From assembly GCA_021234155.1 (NCBI GenBank), contig JAJEKV010000045.1, positions 11,734,050 to 11,798,049 on the forward strand: a stretch of DNA of 64,000 nucleotides, written 5' to 3'. The notes under the pieces were generated by a model. It was not told the origin of the DNA and did not search any database. It saw nothing but the letters and a program-made list of their open reading frames with translations. The stretch is from Isoetes taiwanensis (Eukaryota; Streptophyta; Lycopodiopsida; Isoetales; Isoetaceae). Each line of letters begins with the position of its first letter. Position 1 is the stretch's first letter. Below, piece by piece: positions 11,170 to 24,415 of this stretch. The position numbers and the translations under genes are program-made.

Positions 11170-14100
11170 GTAAACATCTCTTGCCGAGAGATATTTTAGT
11201 TGATTCAGCTACTGTATGCTTACCTTATGCCCTTTGAAAGTAACAATCATTTGCATGAGCTAACAATACCTGTAAGAACTTCATTCTCATTCCGTTCTTT
11301 ATGAATGGCGCAAGGGGGGTGCACCAAGTATATGCCGTACGAACCATCTGCGTGAACTATATGGGTTTTTTTATTGGTTTAGTCGTATCGTATACTTACC
11401 AAAAAAATAAGGAATTTGGTTTTGAAAGTCGTACGGATATGACAAGCATTGTGGGGAGGCCAGTTTGATCTTCGTATCATATGACTAGGGCTCTAGACTC
11501 AGAGGATTCATTTTTAAATTGTTAGCAATATATACATCCCAAAATATCTCAAAAGCAACTATGTACAAATGTTCATTGGAACCTCCTTGTCCCATTGACG
11601 TGAGGCACCAGCAGGCGTATCCACCCAGCAGGCGTATCCACCTCTAAAAAATGCTTATGTACTTGAGGACGTGGAAGGATTATACCAGGCGCGCACTCAA
11701 ATTCATACCCTCACCCTATAGCCCCCTAACCTTCACCCCAATCCAGTTTACTTTTGCAAAGCAGAAAGGGAAACTAAAACTTGTATGAGTTGTTGCTTTG
11801 GTGACATGGAATTAAGACACTAGAATATACTGGCTTTGATATTTTATGTTTCAAGCTTGAAGTTTGTGCTTCGTATTGTGCATCCTATTGTTTAAATTCG
11901 GTTTTTCCGGTTTGGAGAAAACCTTTTTAGGATTTTTTTTAAGTCATTTCTCTAAGGTTTTGGGCTTTCTTAGATGCCGGAAAGTTTACCGATCGTCCAA
12001 AAATCGGAAACGTTTTTTGTTTTGGGTATGATTTGGGGTTTCTGTTTTTGCTGATAGAAATTTATAAACTGCCAGATTGGGCTTGCGGAAATCATGTCGG
12101 CATGGATGCCACGATTCAAGTAGATAGGAAGGACCTGAAAATCACCATGATTAGAGTAGATAGAAAGAGCTTGAAGATTTTCAAGTTGGATCTGTCAGAG
12201 AGTTTGTGATTGATTTGTAACTCCACAAATTTGATCTTTTGAAGAGGATCTATTGTCACAGTTGTTGCTTTCTCCTAGTGAGTTATTGGATTTCTTGCTT
12301 CTTCCTATTCCGGTCTTCTAAGGCCTTTGATTGATCCTAATCAGACCTGTTTTGAATCCGTCCAGTCCTTCCCTTCCTGCAGCCATGATCTTCTTCGAGG
12401 TTGATGCCTTTAAGAATGCCACAGGAGCTGGGCCGTTTTCCACCAACATTGCAAGGATCAATGCATCGCCTTGAGGTCAGCAGATTTGATGAGAAGAGAT
12501 TCTGACCCCTTCTCTTTTACAGGTTGCTCCTCTATGTTTCTATTATGGTTCATCCCATTTGCCTTCTCCTCCTATTCGTTACTATTTTTTCTGTTTTCAT
12601 TCTGGGCATTCATCCTCTAGAAGACAGTATATGATGAAGCTTCTTGAAAACATCATCGGGTCTTATGGGATCCAGCCATAGATGTCAAACTTCTAGCATG
12701 GCAATAGTGGGTCCAATTGAAGACCATGCAAGGAGCCAGATCATACTTCTATTTTGCTGCAAATGGAGTTCTTGGACGAGAAGCATGCAAGGAGCATACA
12801 AGACTAGCCTATATTTGCTCTTGCACAAATTGTGCATATATTTAGAGTCTTTCTTTGATGTTGTGTGGCGCCTGTGCATGAGTACATAGCAGAGGTTCCC
12901 AAAATGGAGATCACATTCCTGCAATATCTACTACATGATTATGATCCTTCTATTTTGTTGTCTATGTTGCATCATTGATATTGCATTTATGCTTGATGTT
13001 TTCCAGAAATATAACAGAGGCATATTATAAGGTACATTCCCCAAGAAAAACATTAGCATTGTCTCTAGAATAAGAGTACTAACCATCTAGCTTATAACAG
13101 AAGAGAACCGCCGGATGGTTTTAACATTGTTTGGAATTTTAGTTTGGAAGTTTACATATTGTATATTGAAATAGGAGAAGTAGAAGATGCTACTGAGGCA
13201 TTCTCTTCATCTCTATTATGTTCTGGAAGTCTGGAGAAATCTTGCACAGTTACTTCATGGAAAGACTTCATGGAATCTCATCCCCTTAACCTATACTAAA
13301 TATTGTGGCATTTCAGAAACATCAATGAGCTGGCCCCTTTTGCCGGAGCTCTCTGTGTTATGACAGATGCATGACTCATGAATCTGTCAACATTTAGCCC
13401 TGCTATATAATGCATTTTGGATGTTTTTGGCAATGGCCATGTTGACGGTAACTAGAATATCTAGAAGCTATGCGTAAAAATGTATTGTGGATAAACAGTT
13501 AGCTATGTCGCATAACTACAAATTCTGCAACCCCTTATGTGGTTCAAGAAGCACGATCTTAAGAAGCTTGGCCAAGACACTGTAGAATGAGGTAATGAGG
13601 TGAGCTGGTACGTCTTTTTGTTTAAATTTTCCACATCATGGTATGCCTGTGTTTGAACCGCGATGGGACCCATTTTATTTAATATTTACATGAGCTGTAT
13701 GTTTGAAGCCATATCAATGCCCTATTTGTCGGGCTAAGTCCACTCTACTGATTATAACTAGGGTTCTCTGTGAATTGTTCATCTCCAAGCAAGGTATTCT
13801 GATTCTGCAATTCGGATGCTATGCATGTGATCTCTCATGTTCTTCCTAGATTTGAAACTTATGTATATCTGCCACTAAATTATTGAATCAAGTGCCGGTA
13901 TGTGTTTTATTCCATTAAAAGTTTATCGACTTTTCACTTATTTCATTTCTTTAAATTCTCACAAATAGATACAATATCTGGCTTTATCTTTAATGTGCCA
14001 AAGACTATATAGTGCTGCAAAACTTCTCCTGAAAACTAAAGCTAGCTCTTTGGAACAATATAAATGGAGCATCAAGAGGATAGAACATAACCAGTTTGTT

Positions 14101-17100
14101 ATTTGTTCTGTGACATGTTGCATGCATATAGTTAACAATTATCATCTACTTATGATGGTTTGCTGCTCTATGGATGCATAAATCTTATATACTTCTTTTT
14201 TTTAGTAGGACAGTGTTGATATATAAATGCTATGAATTGCAGGAGAACTTCGGTGCATGGCAAAGAAAACCAATTTGTGAATGTCATGGCACCGTCTGCC
14301 TCATGTTTATTTTGGTTTTTGGCTGAACAATATCACGATAACTTCTTCCTTTTAGAAATTTTATGTAGTTGCACAGATTGAAGCAATATCTTACTGGCAA
14401 CAATGTATACAATTGAGATCTATGTTTTCCTTTATCTTGTGCTTTTCTTATTTTTAGGTTTCTTTCTTTATAGCAAGATTGTGACCGTTCCACATGTTGC
14501 AGGTGAACAGATGACCTATTTTGGAGGCATGACTATTTGATGCATCCCTTTTTAAAAGGTAAATTCCCAGCTTTACTTTTACAGATAATATCTGGATCAA
14601 TTTGTAGAATAGAGGAAGGTTCTAACTGAATTCTAGGCTCCCATTTCATGTCGAGTTCCTGCAAATAGGGTCATTACCAATTGACTGGAATCCCATCCAA
14701 TGAAAGGTGGTGAATTATAAAAGTTTCGACGATAATATGAACCTCAATCCTTCTGCAGGCACACTAAGTCCCATCTAACTCCCTTTGATGATACATTTTC
14801 ACTTACAATGGTGTCTTATATGCGATTGATGTTGAACAATTGGAATTAATATAATGTTCAGTGTTCCAATGTTGACAAATAACATCCATGAACGTCCTTT
14901 ATGTTATGATTATTTACAGGTATCATTTGTAGAAGGAATTTTCTATACAGCCTCTTTTGATCAGCAGAGATCTTATTGTTCTTTATCCATGTCTCATCTT
15001 CATCTACATGGAACGAGGTCTTTAAAGGCTGCATATTGGATGTATGTAAGACATTAGCAGTGACATGTGCTCAGACCAATGAAAATGGATATGAATTGAC
15101 ACAGGCATCATGACATTGCAGCTCTGTTTGGGACCTATATTGCATGCAGTACACAAGGCCTTATAGAGATGTCAATTGTATGACGATATGGGTATGGCTA
15201 TAGTTTAGGTTGTATAGCTTTCTAATGCAAATGTTCATATTGATGCAAATGTAGTTTGGTTCAAACCTGCTAGATCTAACATTTCAATTGGTAAGCATTA
15301 AATAAATTGAGATTGATAAAATGCAAATTATCTACTGAAACTTTAGGTAGTATATATACCAGTTTATTTGACGAGATATGGGATTATCCTCTTTCCCTTT
15401 GATCACGGATTATCCTATAGAATTATTGGGCAAAGTGTAAGAACCACTGTATGTTATCTAACATTGTTGCTTTGATTTGATCTTCTTTTTTTCGAAGTAG
15501 ATATATTATTAAAGGTTGGATCACAGCGATATGAATCATCTTACAGATCATGTACTAGGCCCTGATTGGCTCGCATCAAGGTATGCCCAATAGGTTTGTG
15601 GCAGTATATGGCATCCATAGATTGTCAATGTAAATTGTGTGAATTTCAATCATTCCGATTTGAATTCATTACTTTTCCACGTAGCATAGACTTTCAAGAT
15701 TCAACACATTGTTGCAGACCTATGTTTAGAGGGTGTAGATATGTGACCCTCATTAGCTCGCAGCAAGGTATGCCATGTAGGTTTGTAGCACTGTACAACA
15801 TTAATGTCCTTTATAGATTGTCAATGTAAACCGTGTGAATTGATATGTTTATAGGGTTTTTATGTGTAATGGAACTATGCATATATTTTGTGACGATTGT
15901 GAAATCCATGTGAAATGGATTGGGCGAAAACAGGTTGGAACATGTACCCCTAAGAGGCATCTTACCTATCTGGACTTGACGGAGACGAAATTGTAGTAGC
16001 TCAGACAGAGGAGATTGCTATTATGCACTAATTGTAAGAATAATGGCAATTAGGCAGGTAACTTTCTCTAGATTATGGACAAGTGGCATAGACTTGAATT
16101 CCCCTTTGGCTCAAGGGCAACAAACTTAAAATATCTGTTGTGATATTCCTATATTTGTAAATGCATGGACACTTCAATGAATATTGTTCAAAAACATTAA
16201 CTACTTTGAATATTGTTGCAGTTTAGAAGTTGTAAAGATAGAGAAAATATAGTTCTATGCTACAACTTGAAAACAGTTATTGTTGCAATAGTTACATAAC
16301 CAACATCTTTTTTAGTGAACCAACATCTTTTTTAGTGAGTTTGTATTCTGGCTTTTATGATAAGACAACTTTATTAGATAGTGAATGGTTGAATTTCCAG
16401 ATGTTAAGGTGCAGCAGAAAGATAAGGCTAGATAATTGCCAGAACCTATAGAACCTATATTTTATTTATGAGGGCCAACATTCATATTTCGAACATGTGT
16501 TTCACTTATTGTGCCATTTTCAAATCATATGTGAATTATTGAATTCATTGAACATGAATGCTTTGTACATGCATTTTGCCCATAATACCCACCTTTCAAG
16601 AACTATCAGATCAATGCACACTATGTCAGCATTTGTGCAACTCTTTTTGCACATTAGTATTGAATGAGCCACTTTTCAAGAATTATCATTTCTACGCTGC
16701 TACTACGTCAACATTTGTGCAACTCTTTTTGCACATTTATTTGGTATGAAGGTCACATTATAATAATGAAAGGCAATGTCGATGCCTACAAATTCATTTG
16801 AGACTATTGGTTTTTAATCCTAGAAAAGATAATTGTTTCAACTATGCAACTTCACACATTTTTCTCACCTATTTTTTTTGAAATCTTGGACATGACAAGA
16901 GTGAATATTGAACAAATTTTAGAACACATTTCAACTTGCACCTTAGCACTTTACAACCAAGCTAGACGAATAATAGTAGCTCCTTACACACCCATTAGTA
17001 CTTGCCTTCTATCGAATGATTCGCAACAAGCTTATGTCACACCAATATGCAACCAAGCCCTACAGATGTTTTTCAACATCACACTCAACCCGAATGACTA

Positions 17101-17690
17101 GGATTCCTGCATTAAAATTGTACTTATGCTTGCAACGTCGGGCACCCGTTTATTAACCTATATAAGAAATATTTTGCATGTGAAAAAAATTGCAATTGGG
17201 TTCTTGACAAGTTAAAAACCTACACAACAACCATGGAGTAAAACATTATCCATTAGAAAAAAACATCTAATGCATAGCGTAAATAGATGCATGTCTACAA
17301 AATCATGTATGATACAAAGTCCTATTGACAATTGAATGGACAAAAAATTTGTCTGAATACCAAAATGGAGCTTTAAATCTTGATAAAAAATGTAAATGCC
17401 ATTTTTGTAGTATGTTGTAGATGCCATTGTCACTAGAAATCTATACTAGGTGTCGTTTGCAATTTAGGCAATGCTCCTCCGCACCTAACTACCACCAAAG
17501 TAGTTGCCATGTGTAGTTGATATATTTGAAATACAACACAATTTATTGCCCTGTCTAGAACAATTCAATACACCTATCATTAGTATTACCCTGTTTAGAA
17601 CAATTCAATACACCTATCATTAGTATTTTTGCTATATGCATTGTAAATATATCTACAATTTCATCATTACCTACAATCCACCCCTAACTA
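11170..17690. other. Long stretch with no supported gene
   Basis: About 6.5 kb with only short chance frames. It shows intron-like T-rich composition and several local duplications: a pair about 190 bp apart near 15560-15620 and 15760-15830 (sharing ATAGATTGTCAATGTAAA), a 19-bp duplication near 16300-16335 (ACCAACATCTTTTTTAGTG), a pair around 16625 and 16715 (CATTTGTGCAACTCTTTTTG), and a 43-bp tandem duplication at 17550-17628. It ends in a Helitron 3' terminus, so part of it is probably Helitron body with captured non-coding host sequence. Confidence 0.35.
17550..17628 (+). repeat. 43-bp tandem duplication
   Basis: CCCTGT(C/T)TAGAACAATTC and the following ATACACCTATCATTAGTATT occur twice with one substitution. 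It is part of the subterminal sequence of the Helitron ending at 17719. Confidence 0.85.
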
Positions 17691-17719
17691 TGCCCGGCAA
17701 CGCCGGGCACCATTACTAG
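17690..17719 (+). mobile_element. Helitron 3' terminus, no. 2
   Basis: GCCCGGC-AAC-GCCGGGC (17692-17708) is a perfect hairpin, followed by ACCATTACTAG and T. It equals the terminus at 4561 except for compensatory stem changes (A/T to G/C pairs on both arms), which argues that the stem is under selection as a structure. Confidence 0.75.
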
Positions 17720-18183
17720 TATAGTTTAAACATGTTTGTCTTCCCTAGATGCATTTATGTTCTACACCAAGTTCACGTTCGTTAAATCATAAATATTTAT
17801 TGTTAACAAGGATATAGTAGTAATAATACGAATAAGATTTGGGGAAAAAAAAAACGTATATATAAGGAAAGGACTACTTTGTAATGCATTTTTGGCATGT
17901 AAATGTATGATATGGGTTGCATTTCCTTACCATTGACTAGTCGTATTACAAGGGGTTTTTGATATAAATGTGTCGTATACAATAGGTTTTTGGGTTACAT
18001 GAGTAACGCAGATGGCATATCCACCTATAGTATAGGTGAACCCCCCGGGGAATGGCGGAGTATAGAACTACTCAAGAGGAACATATCATTACAGAGGTAT
18101 GAGTCAAAACATTGTGGATTGTTTATTTTGGTATAAAATAAATCCTCATTGTTGCTGACATTCAGGAACAGAACAACATACTC
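17720..18183. other. Spacer between Helitron end and CACTA element
   Basis: AT-rich, no recognisable gene or repeat; the last bases form the insertion site of the CACTA element. Confidence 0.3.
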
Positions 18184-18186
18184 TTC

Positions 18187-18660
18187 CACTACTACAGAAC
18201 GGGCTATTAGCGACGTCATTAGTGACGTCACATCGACGTATTAGAGACGTCAGACGTCGCATGAAGACGTCTTGCAAATGTTGCACGGACGTTGCAAATG
18301 ACGTCGCCTAGGATTCGTCGCAGGGCGACGTCACGTCGCAGGTGAAACGTGGTTTTGCGACGTCCTCGACGTCGCTGTAACGTTGTTAATACGTCGCTAC
18401 GACGTTCTAATCTCGTTATCTTTACGTCACCCATGAAACGTTGTTTTCGACGTGCATGCAACATGTTTGCAACGTCCAGGACGTCGGTGTAACGTCCTCC
18501 ACACGTTCTTATCTCGTTGCTTACACGTCGCAGCGTAGACGTTGTTTACGACGTATTTGGCAACGTGTCTGCAACGTACAAGGCGTCGGTATAACGTCCT
18601 TCATACGTCGTTCCAACGTTGTTATCTCGTTGCTTGCACGTCACAAATGAAACGTCCACA
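18187..18660 (+). repeat. Left terminal and subterminal ACGTC-repeat region of CACTA 1
   Basis: About 470 bp holding dozens of ACGT cores, mostly as GACGTC, CGACGT or AACGT. In well-studied CACTA elements the subterminal repeats bind the element's TNPA-type protein; that role here is inferred. Open frames read across this block (18228-18464 and 18441-18650) are artefacts of the repeat. Confidence 0.85.
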
Positions 18661-19094
18661 TCAATGGCAATGATTTCATTTTTAAAATAACCCTTGCCAA
18701 TATCAATGGTTCTGTCTGATTGTCAAGCCTTTTCTTCATATCGGTCGCGAGGCGAGAAAGGGGTTTGAACCCCAATAATTCCAAGAACTCAAGAACATGG
18801 ATTTGAACCCCAGTTATTCTAGGATATCATGAAGAACAGGATTTATGCTTCCCTATAAATGGAATAATTCTGGGCATCTAGAATAGAAGCTTGATGTGTT
18901 TGACTGGACATAAAATTAAGCGAAGTCAATTTTAGGATCTTTGCAGTTAAGCTTATACAATGAGAGTTGAAGTGCCGCAAACATATAAAAGTTACTCATT
19001 TAGTACAACAAGGAAAAAAACCTAAATAAAGACACTCAATCTGTCTCAAAATCTGTCTCAATAATGCAACGAATATTTCAGTCTCATCTTTGCA

Positions 19095-19280
19095 TGGCGA
19101 CTTGACAATCTAAGAAAGACTAAAGCTCTGTCATTTAAAGGCTGAAGATCCTTGATATCATCCGTGGCAAGGAGCCCAACAATGTCATCTTCCTTAAGTA
19201 GAAGATGGTTCTTTGTCATTGAACCGAACCCGGTGCACCGCATATTTTGAGTAGACAATCAAATCCCCAACCTATAGACA
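19095..19280 (-). pseudogene. CPN20: Captured fragment of plastid co-chaperonin CPN20
   Basis: On the minus strand GDLIVYSKYA...RFND, a one-base shift, then LLLKEDDIVGLLATDDIKDL and QPLNDRALVF. This is the junction between the two Cpn10 domains of plastid CPN20/CPN21, where plants have a VYSKYAG motif, a KEDDIVG motif and then DIKDL-PLNDRV. The parent protein caps the chloroplast Cpn60 chaperonin. Only about 60 residues remain and a frameshift follows FND, so the piece is not functional. Its position inside the CACTA element marks it as transposon capture. Confidence 0.75.
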
Positions 19281-19289
19281 ACAACGAAG

Positions 19290-22200
19290 TCGGGGCTAGA
19301 ACCATTTTTAACAACGAAAAAATCTTTGCAAGGCGGCGTTTTTAAATTATCAACGACCATGTAAAAGAACAATCACCTTTAAAAGCGGGGCTCAAGCTTT
19401 TTGTCACCAATGGTCCATCACCAACGGCAACTACTTCGCTTTTGTACGTGGTTGGTAACAAGGTTCCTCCTAAGTCTTTTCCTCGACTATTTGTCTTTTC
19501 ACTAAAACCCTATCACCAAGGGGCTTAAGGGTTTTAAACCGCAAAGGGAACATCAAGTGCACATCAACGGCCATAAATCTCCAACTACATCCTAAGCTAC
19601 AAGCAAGCATCCTAAGCTACAAGCAAGCACCGTTAATCGAAGCCGCTTATCCATGAAGTTTAGCGGTCATTAAATCAGAAAGAAAAGTTCCACTTACATT
19701 ACAACAACACCGACAAATGCAAAATGCCATCTTGGTTGAACATACCTTTGGAGGTGCGGCAACACTTGTAGCTGCTCTCATTATGAGACGCCATAGCCGA
19801 GCTTCAACACGGGCAATAAAGAAAAAGGAATCTGGCCAAAACACGCCATATATCGAGCTTTTACAAGCACCGGAATAGCGATAGATAAAACGGATGAATA
19901 GCTACAAGTTTGGCTATGAGCTTTACGGGCGGGGAAGGATCAGGAAGGCTCAAAAATCCCTTTTAATAATCCCATTATACTAGGAATCATGATTTGAATG
20001 TCCCAATATCCTTTCTCGTGGCAACTTCCATTTCCATGATAAGCCATATATAAGTTCAAGCATTCCATTTCCCTGCCACAATATTGACTTTGTTAATTCA
20101 ATAAATAAAGCAACCTGAATTAAATTAGCCATACAATGCCCCGGTTCTTTGCGGACCACGGCTATAACAATTGTCGGGGTTTCTAATCACATATAGACCC
20201 ATATATTCTTTGCATTCTAGATTCATATATTATCGCATTCTAGTGCATTTAAGTAAGAATCGCTTCTATAATGTTATTAAGTAGGATTGGGCAGTTCTCT
20301 TTTCTAAAGGACTGCAAATTAATAGTTACCGAGAAAAGGGGAGCTCATTTATGCTCTTTTGGCCAGGATAACCTTGGCTACAATCCCTTGGAGCGAAGAA
20401 GGAAAAATCCCCTTTTTCTTCGTTACTATGTGGACAATAAGAAGTTAGATAGCACTCCAAACTTAAACCTGACCTCGGCCAACCAGAATTTAGCTCATCC
20501 AAGACATCCAAAGCGAAAGTAGAAGGCTAAGTTACAAGTGAAATATTCATGTAAATTTGGAATAAAAATTTCGTGTACAATGTATAGAACAAGCAAGGGT
20601 CTTACCACAGTCTTTGCTGATGTGGATACACGAGAGTCGAATGTATAGATTGTCTTTGGTATTGTGAATCTAAATGGGCTTAGAACAGGGCTATTTGCAT
20701 TATCTCCCTACAACCGCCACAACTAAAGACTCAGAAAGCGTTGGAAAATGGTTCGTGTCATGAACACTAATTACCATGAAGTCTCATATGGAAAAGAGAA
20801 TCAAACAATAGAAAATATAACCTTTTCAAAAATCGGAAGAATCATGCATCTCGATCTTTATATGCTCTCGTTGCATCCTTCTTCAGAAGATTATAGCACA
20901 TTTGACATTTAGAACAATGATTCAAGCGGCATGCCTCATTATGAGAAAGAATCGTTGAACATAATCTATCGCTTTGAATCTACTTGTTGCAAAATCCTTG
21001 TGTTTTGTTACCTTATAATGTCACTTAAAACACGAGAGAACAGACCGCCTTTGCTATTTTTGTATGCCTTCAAGTCGTTGCCATCTCCATTCGGGCGGAC
21101 CCTCTGGAAGAAATGAAGCCCTAAATCCATTTGAACCTTAGCAAGTCAGAATCGCCGTTGAAGAAAATAAAGTGGAGAAATTCCGTTCAATAACCGGGAA
21201 AAGAAAATAAACCGTAAAGAAGGACCGAATGCTCGCCTCAAATCATCTTCATCTTGGAAAATCATCTTCATCTTGGAAAATCATCTTGAGCTCTCAACCG
21301 GTGGCATCCGCAAGGTTAAGCGATCTGTCGCTTAAGCGCCTCCTTTCTTCCGCCCTAATTTTTTCCCTCCATCTCTTTCTCAACCGTGGCCTTGATCCAT
21401 CTCCACCGACTTAATCTTAGCCCTCGGATATTTTTGGGTTTTTCCTTAGCTAAGGGAATTAATTTAATTGCACCCCAACATTATCCCATAAGCCATGCAC
21501 ATGTTGTGGCGAGGGTAAAGTACTAGGTAATGCATGGTGGAAGGCAAACCACTAGCGAGAAAATCTTTTGGCTCCAACATCTGCATAGGCTTATTTGTGG
21601 TAAAGTATAGGGGAACCTACGTTGGGAGAAGGTTTCGAGGAAACCCGAGTCGAGAGCTCCATTCTAATTTGGTTCTGTCGCGGCGGTGTCGGTATGGCCA
21701 TGTGGATGAGATGGGGATCGCCCGGTTTGATTTCGTTGGTTCCGCGGTGGAGACACGAGGTTTTGGGCGACAATGCCTTAGCAACATTACAAAAGTTTAG
21801 AAGCCAACTTTACGATACGAAGCCAATTCTTAAAATTAAGCGGCCATAGGCTTAATGAAGGCAACAAAGCCCGAGGCGGACGTGGTCGCCCAATTTAAAA
21901 CCAAGCCTTTGCCTTTGCTTGTGCCTATATCGCGTGTCCTCCACTTTGCCTTTGCCTTAGACACGATACAAGCAAAGGCAGAGATGATGAACATCCTTCC
22001 CTATTGCCACTCCAAACCAATTCAATTTAATTTCCATTGCCACTCCAAACCAAGAATTAAAATATGTGGTCATAAAACAACTTTCATGCAACATATAGTT
22101 ATAGATCAAGCATGCCCTTTATTGTGAATTGTTCCTCGAGAGATGGTGCATTGATCCACATTTTTTTGCCAGTGGTTAAGATGTTTATGTGTACAAGAAT

Positions 22201-22580
22201 TGAGAGAAGTGGCATTGCTGCAAGGGGTTATGGGTGTTATAGAAGGTAGGAATAAACCCACAATTACCGGTTGTCGCGGTCTCAATGCAATTAGACACCG
22301 CCAAAATAATTGGTCTTGCGTAATGAAAAGAGCAAGGGAATACTACCAGATTATGCTTTAATTCAAGAAATAAATATAGCAACATGCACAAAAAGCAAAA
22401 TAGATGCAAACACGTTGGTAATAAGGGTTAAATTAGAGGAAGCAAAATCAAAAGCACGACCTCTAGGAAATCTGAAGCTACAAATCGAAGTCAGTCCATG
22501 TGGAAAAATATGTTTTAGAAGTAGTGTGAATTTTCTTCTTAAACGAAAGTGAAGCAAGGATCCATCGGTGTCATCTACGT
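19290..22580. other. Internal CACTA 1 sequence without recognised gene
   Basis: Mixed composition with several GC-richer islands (for example around 19.4-19.9, 21.5-21.8 and 23.8 kb outside). Frames at 20271-20522 and 21534-21849 have no motif I know. It may hold further captured gene pieces or decayed transposase introns. Confidence 0.3.
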
Positions 22581-22845
22581 GCTCATCCTCGGGCAAACTT
22601 GCATGTTCAAAAAGTATCGAGGGAAGCAATGGGAAATGGCGAACCATCTTCTCGTGCACGCGTTCTTACCTTGCATATCATTTTGTACCTAGAGGCATTG
22701 CACACCATACAATGCGTAGTTTTGCTAAATGTTTCAGGAGGATAGAAGATCATGCAATCATTTGGACATGCATGAATGCTCTTGTAACCAAGGCCAGTTG
22801 CCTGAATAATCTTTTTCACATCATCTCCATGACTGGGTAAACTCG
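22580..22845 (-). pseudogene. TNP2-type CACTA transposase fragment
   Basis: On the minus strand, just inside the right subterminal repeats: DDVKKIIQATGLGYKSIHAC, PNDCMIFYPP, then CMVCNASRYK, and after a frame change KMVRHFPLLPSI. This matches the conserved TNP2 block (LGLGYxxIDACPNDCMLFW, CxxCGxSRYK, VLRHFPLIPRL). TNP2/TNPD catalyses CACTA transposition. The remaining catalytic part was not found in the rest of the element, so this is a remnant. Confidence 0.85.
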
Positions 22846-23198
22846 TGACGTCGCATGTGTTACGAGAGACGTTGAACATACAACGTGTCACGTCGCACAT
22901 GCAACGCGACGTCGCATGAACTACGTCGGACGTTTCATATGCGACGTCGCATTGTATAAACGACGTTACAGGTTGCCCATGCGACGTGGCGCGTTGCAAT
23001 TCCGACGTGGTGCGTTGCTGTTGCAACGTGGGCCATTGCGACGTCTGCCTGGACGTTTGTAATGCGACGTGGCACGTCAAACATGCGACGTCGTGAAAAA
23101 ATCTTAGCGACGTTTTAAGAACGCGCGATTATTTTGCGACGTCGACGTTTGCCGTACGTCGCAAACCGACGTCGTTAATAGCTCGTTCTCTAGTAGTG
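22840..23198 (-). repeat. Right terminal and subterminal ACGTC-repeat region of CACTA 1
   Basis: About 360 bp with many GACGT/ACGTC cores, ending in the inverted CACTA terminus. It corresponds base for base, with many substitutions, to 58370-58730. Confidence 0.85.
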
Positions 23199-23439
23199 TT
23201 CTTTGAGTTTATTTTGAACCTGGAATTTATTTTCAAAATACCATCTTTGAGTTTCTTTGGAGAAGGCCAAAGGGCCTTAGGTTGTATCAAGAATTAGAAT
23301 TGTAACTAATAAGTATATTTATATTGTTGGCAAATTAAAAGACATGCAAAATAGCTAGGTGGAAAATGCTTGCTAAATAAGCTTAGGAAATAAGCTCCCA
23401 AAATAAATAAGCTCAGGAAATAAGCCAAGCAAGGCAACA

Positions 23440-23645
23440 TAAATATGATCCCAACAAGTTTCGTTGGATTGTGCAAGTTTTGCCAAAGTACATATTACTA
23501 AATTGAAATATGCTCCCAACAAGTTTCGTCGTTGGATTGTACAAGTTCCAAACATTTACATGTTACAAAATTGAAATATGCTCCCAACAAGTTTCGTTGG
23601 ATTGTATGAGTTTCCAACATTTACATGTTAATAAATTGTGCCCAG
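23440..23645 (+). repeat. Three tandem units of about 65 bp
   Basis: The unit contains CCCAACAAGTTTCGTTGGAT and continues through CAAGTTTCCAACATTTACATG. Three adjacent copies differ by a few bases and a GTC insertion in the second. Confidence 0.8.
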
Positions 23646-24415
23646 CAACTAACTAGTGACATAATAAGCACAGAGTGTTTGATTCATATTCTCCCTGGTA
23701 GTGTTGTCACGTTGTAGATAGAGCACTGGTGGTAATTGCTTTTGCTCATAGAGCTCTGTTCTACTAAAAGGAAAATGCCCAAAGCTAAGCTAAGCAAGAA
23801 ACGAAGCTGCAATCAAGGCAAATGTATTTGCGCGTCCAAAGCCCAAGCCGGAAGGGGCAAAGGATTGCAAAAAGTCCGCGAAAGCAGTGGCTGTAACCGA
23901 GTGCCAGAAAACCAAAATCGGAAGCCCAAACAGAGGCCGCAGTTGAAGATCCAGTTAAGGACCTCAAATAGAGGCTGCGTATCATCCAACAAGGCCCCCA
24001 AACCAGTGATGGCGAGTAAGCTCAAAACAATAGATGAGATGGTCAGATTCAACGTTGATCGATAGCAGCCAACCCGTTTCGTGTGTGGCTGTTGAAGTCA
24101 CCTAGGCCATCCAAACAGCCCCCAGACCCATCTCGACCGTCCAAGCCCAAGACCCCACCCTGGGCCCATCAAGGAAAGGGAAGGGGGAAAAAAAAGGGGA
24201 GGAGCGGTAGCAGGTTTGATACAGCCGCCAGATCTCATCCCCATGTCTTTAAGATCCCACGTCTGCATTAATGTCCAGGTTGTCGGCCTCAAAAAGCACG
24301 AAGACACAAAAACTTAGCAGAATAAACGATGGGCCCCTTCACAACAGATCATAAAACCTGGCTCCGGGCAATGATCACCAGCAAGCATCATATAACTAGG
24401 TATCAAGATTCGACT
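23646..24415. other. Spacer and probable 5' region of the malectin-like gene
   Basis: A 109-codon Lys-rich frame at 23736-24065 (+) has no recognised family and I do not call it a gene. The sequence close to 24415 is likely promoter and leader of the downstream gene; no clear TATA box was singled out. Confidence 0.3.

Larger units (their letters stand above)
18184..23201. mobile_element. Complete CACTA (CMC/En-Spm) transposon 1 with TTC target duplication
   Basis: The element runs from CACTACTACAGAACGGGCTA (18187) to the inverted end ...TTCTCTAGTAGTG (23198), 5012 bp. The two ends match at 28 of 31 bases. It is flanked by a 3-bp duplication TTC (18184-18186 and 23199-23201), as expected for the superfamily. 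Both subterminal regions are packed with GACGTC/ACGT motifs. TNP2-like transposase remnants lie on the minus strand near the right end and a CPN20 fragment near 19.2 kb. The transposase is too decayed to be active, but complete ends and flanks suggest mobilisation in trans. A second copy with the same ends is at 49422-58730. Confidence 0.92.

Noticed and set aside
18228-18650. Open frames within the ACGTC blocks, rich in Arg and Thr
   Set aside because: They are translations of subterminal transposon repeats with no conserved protein pattern.
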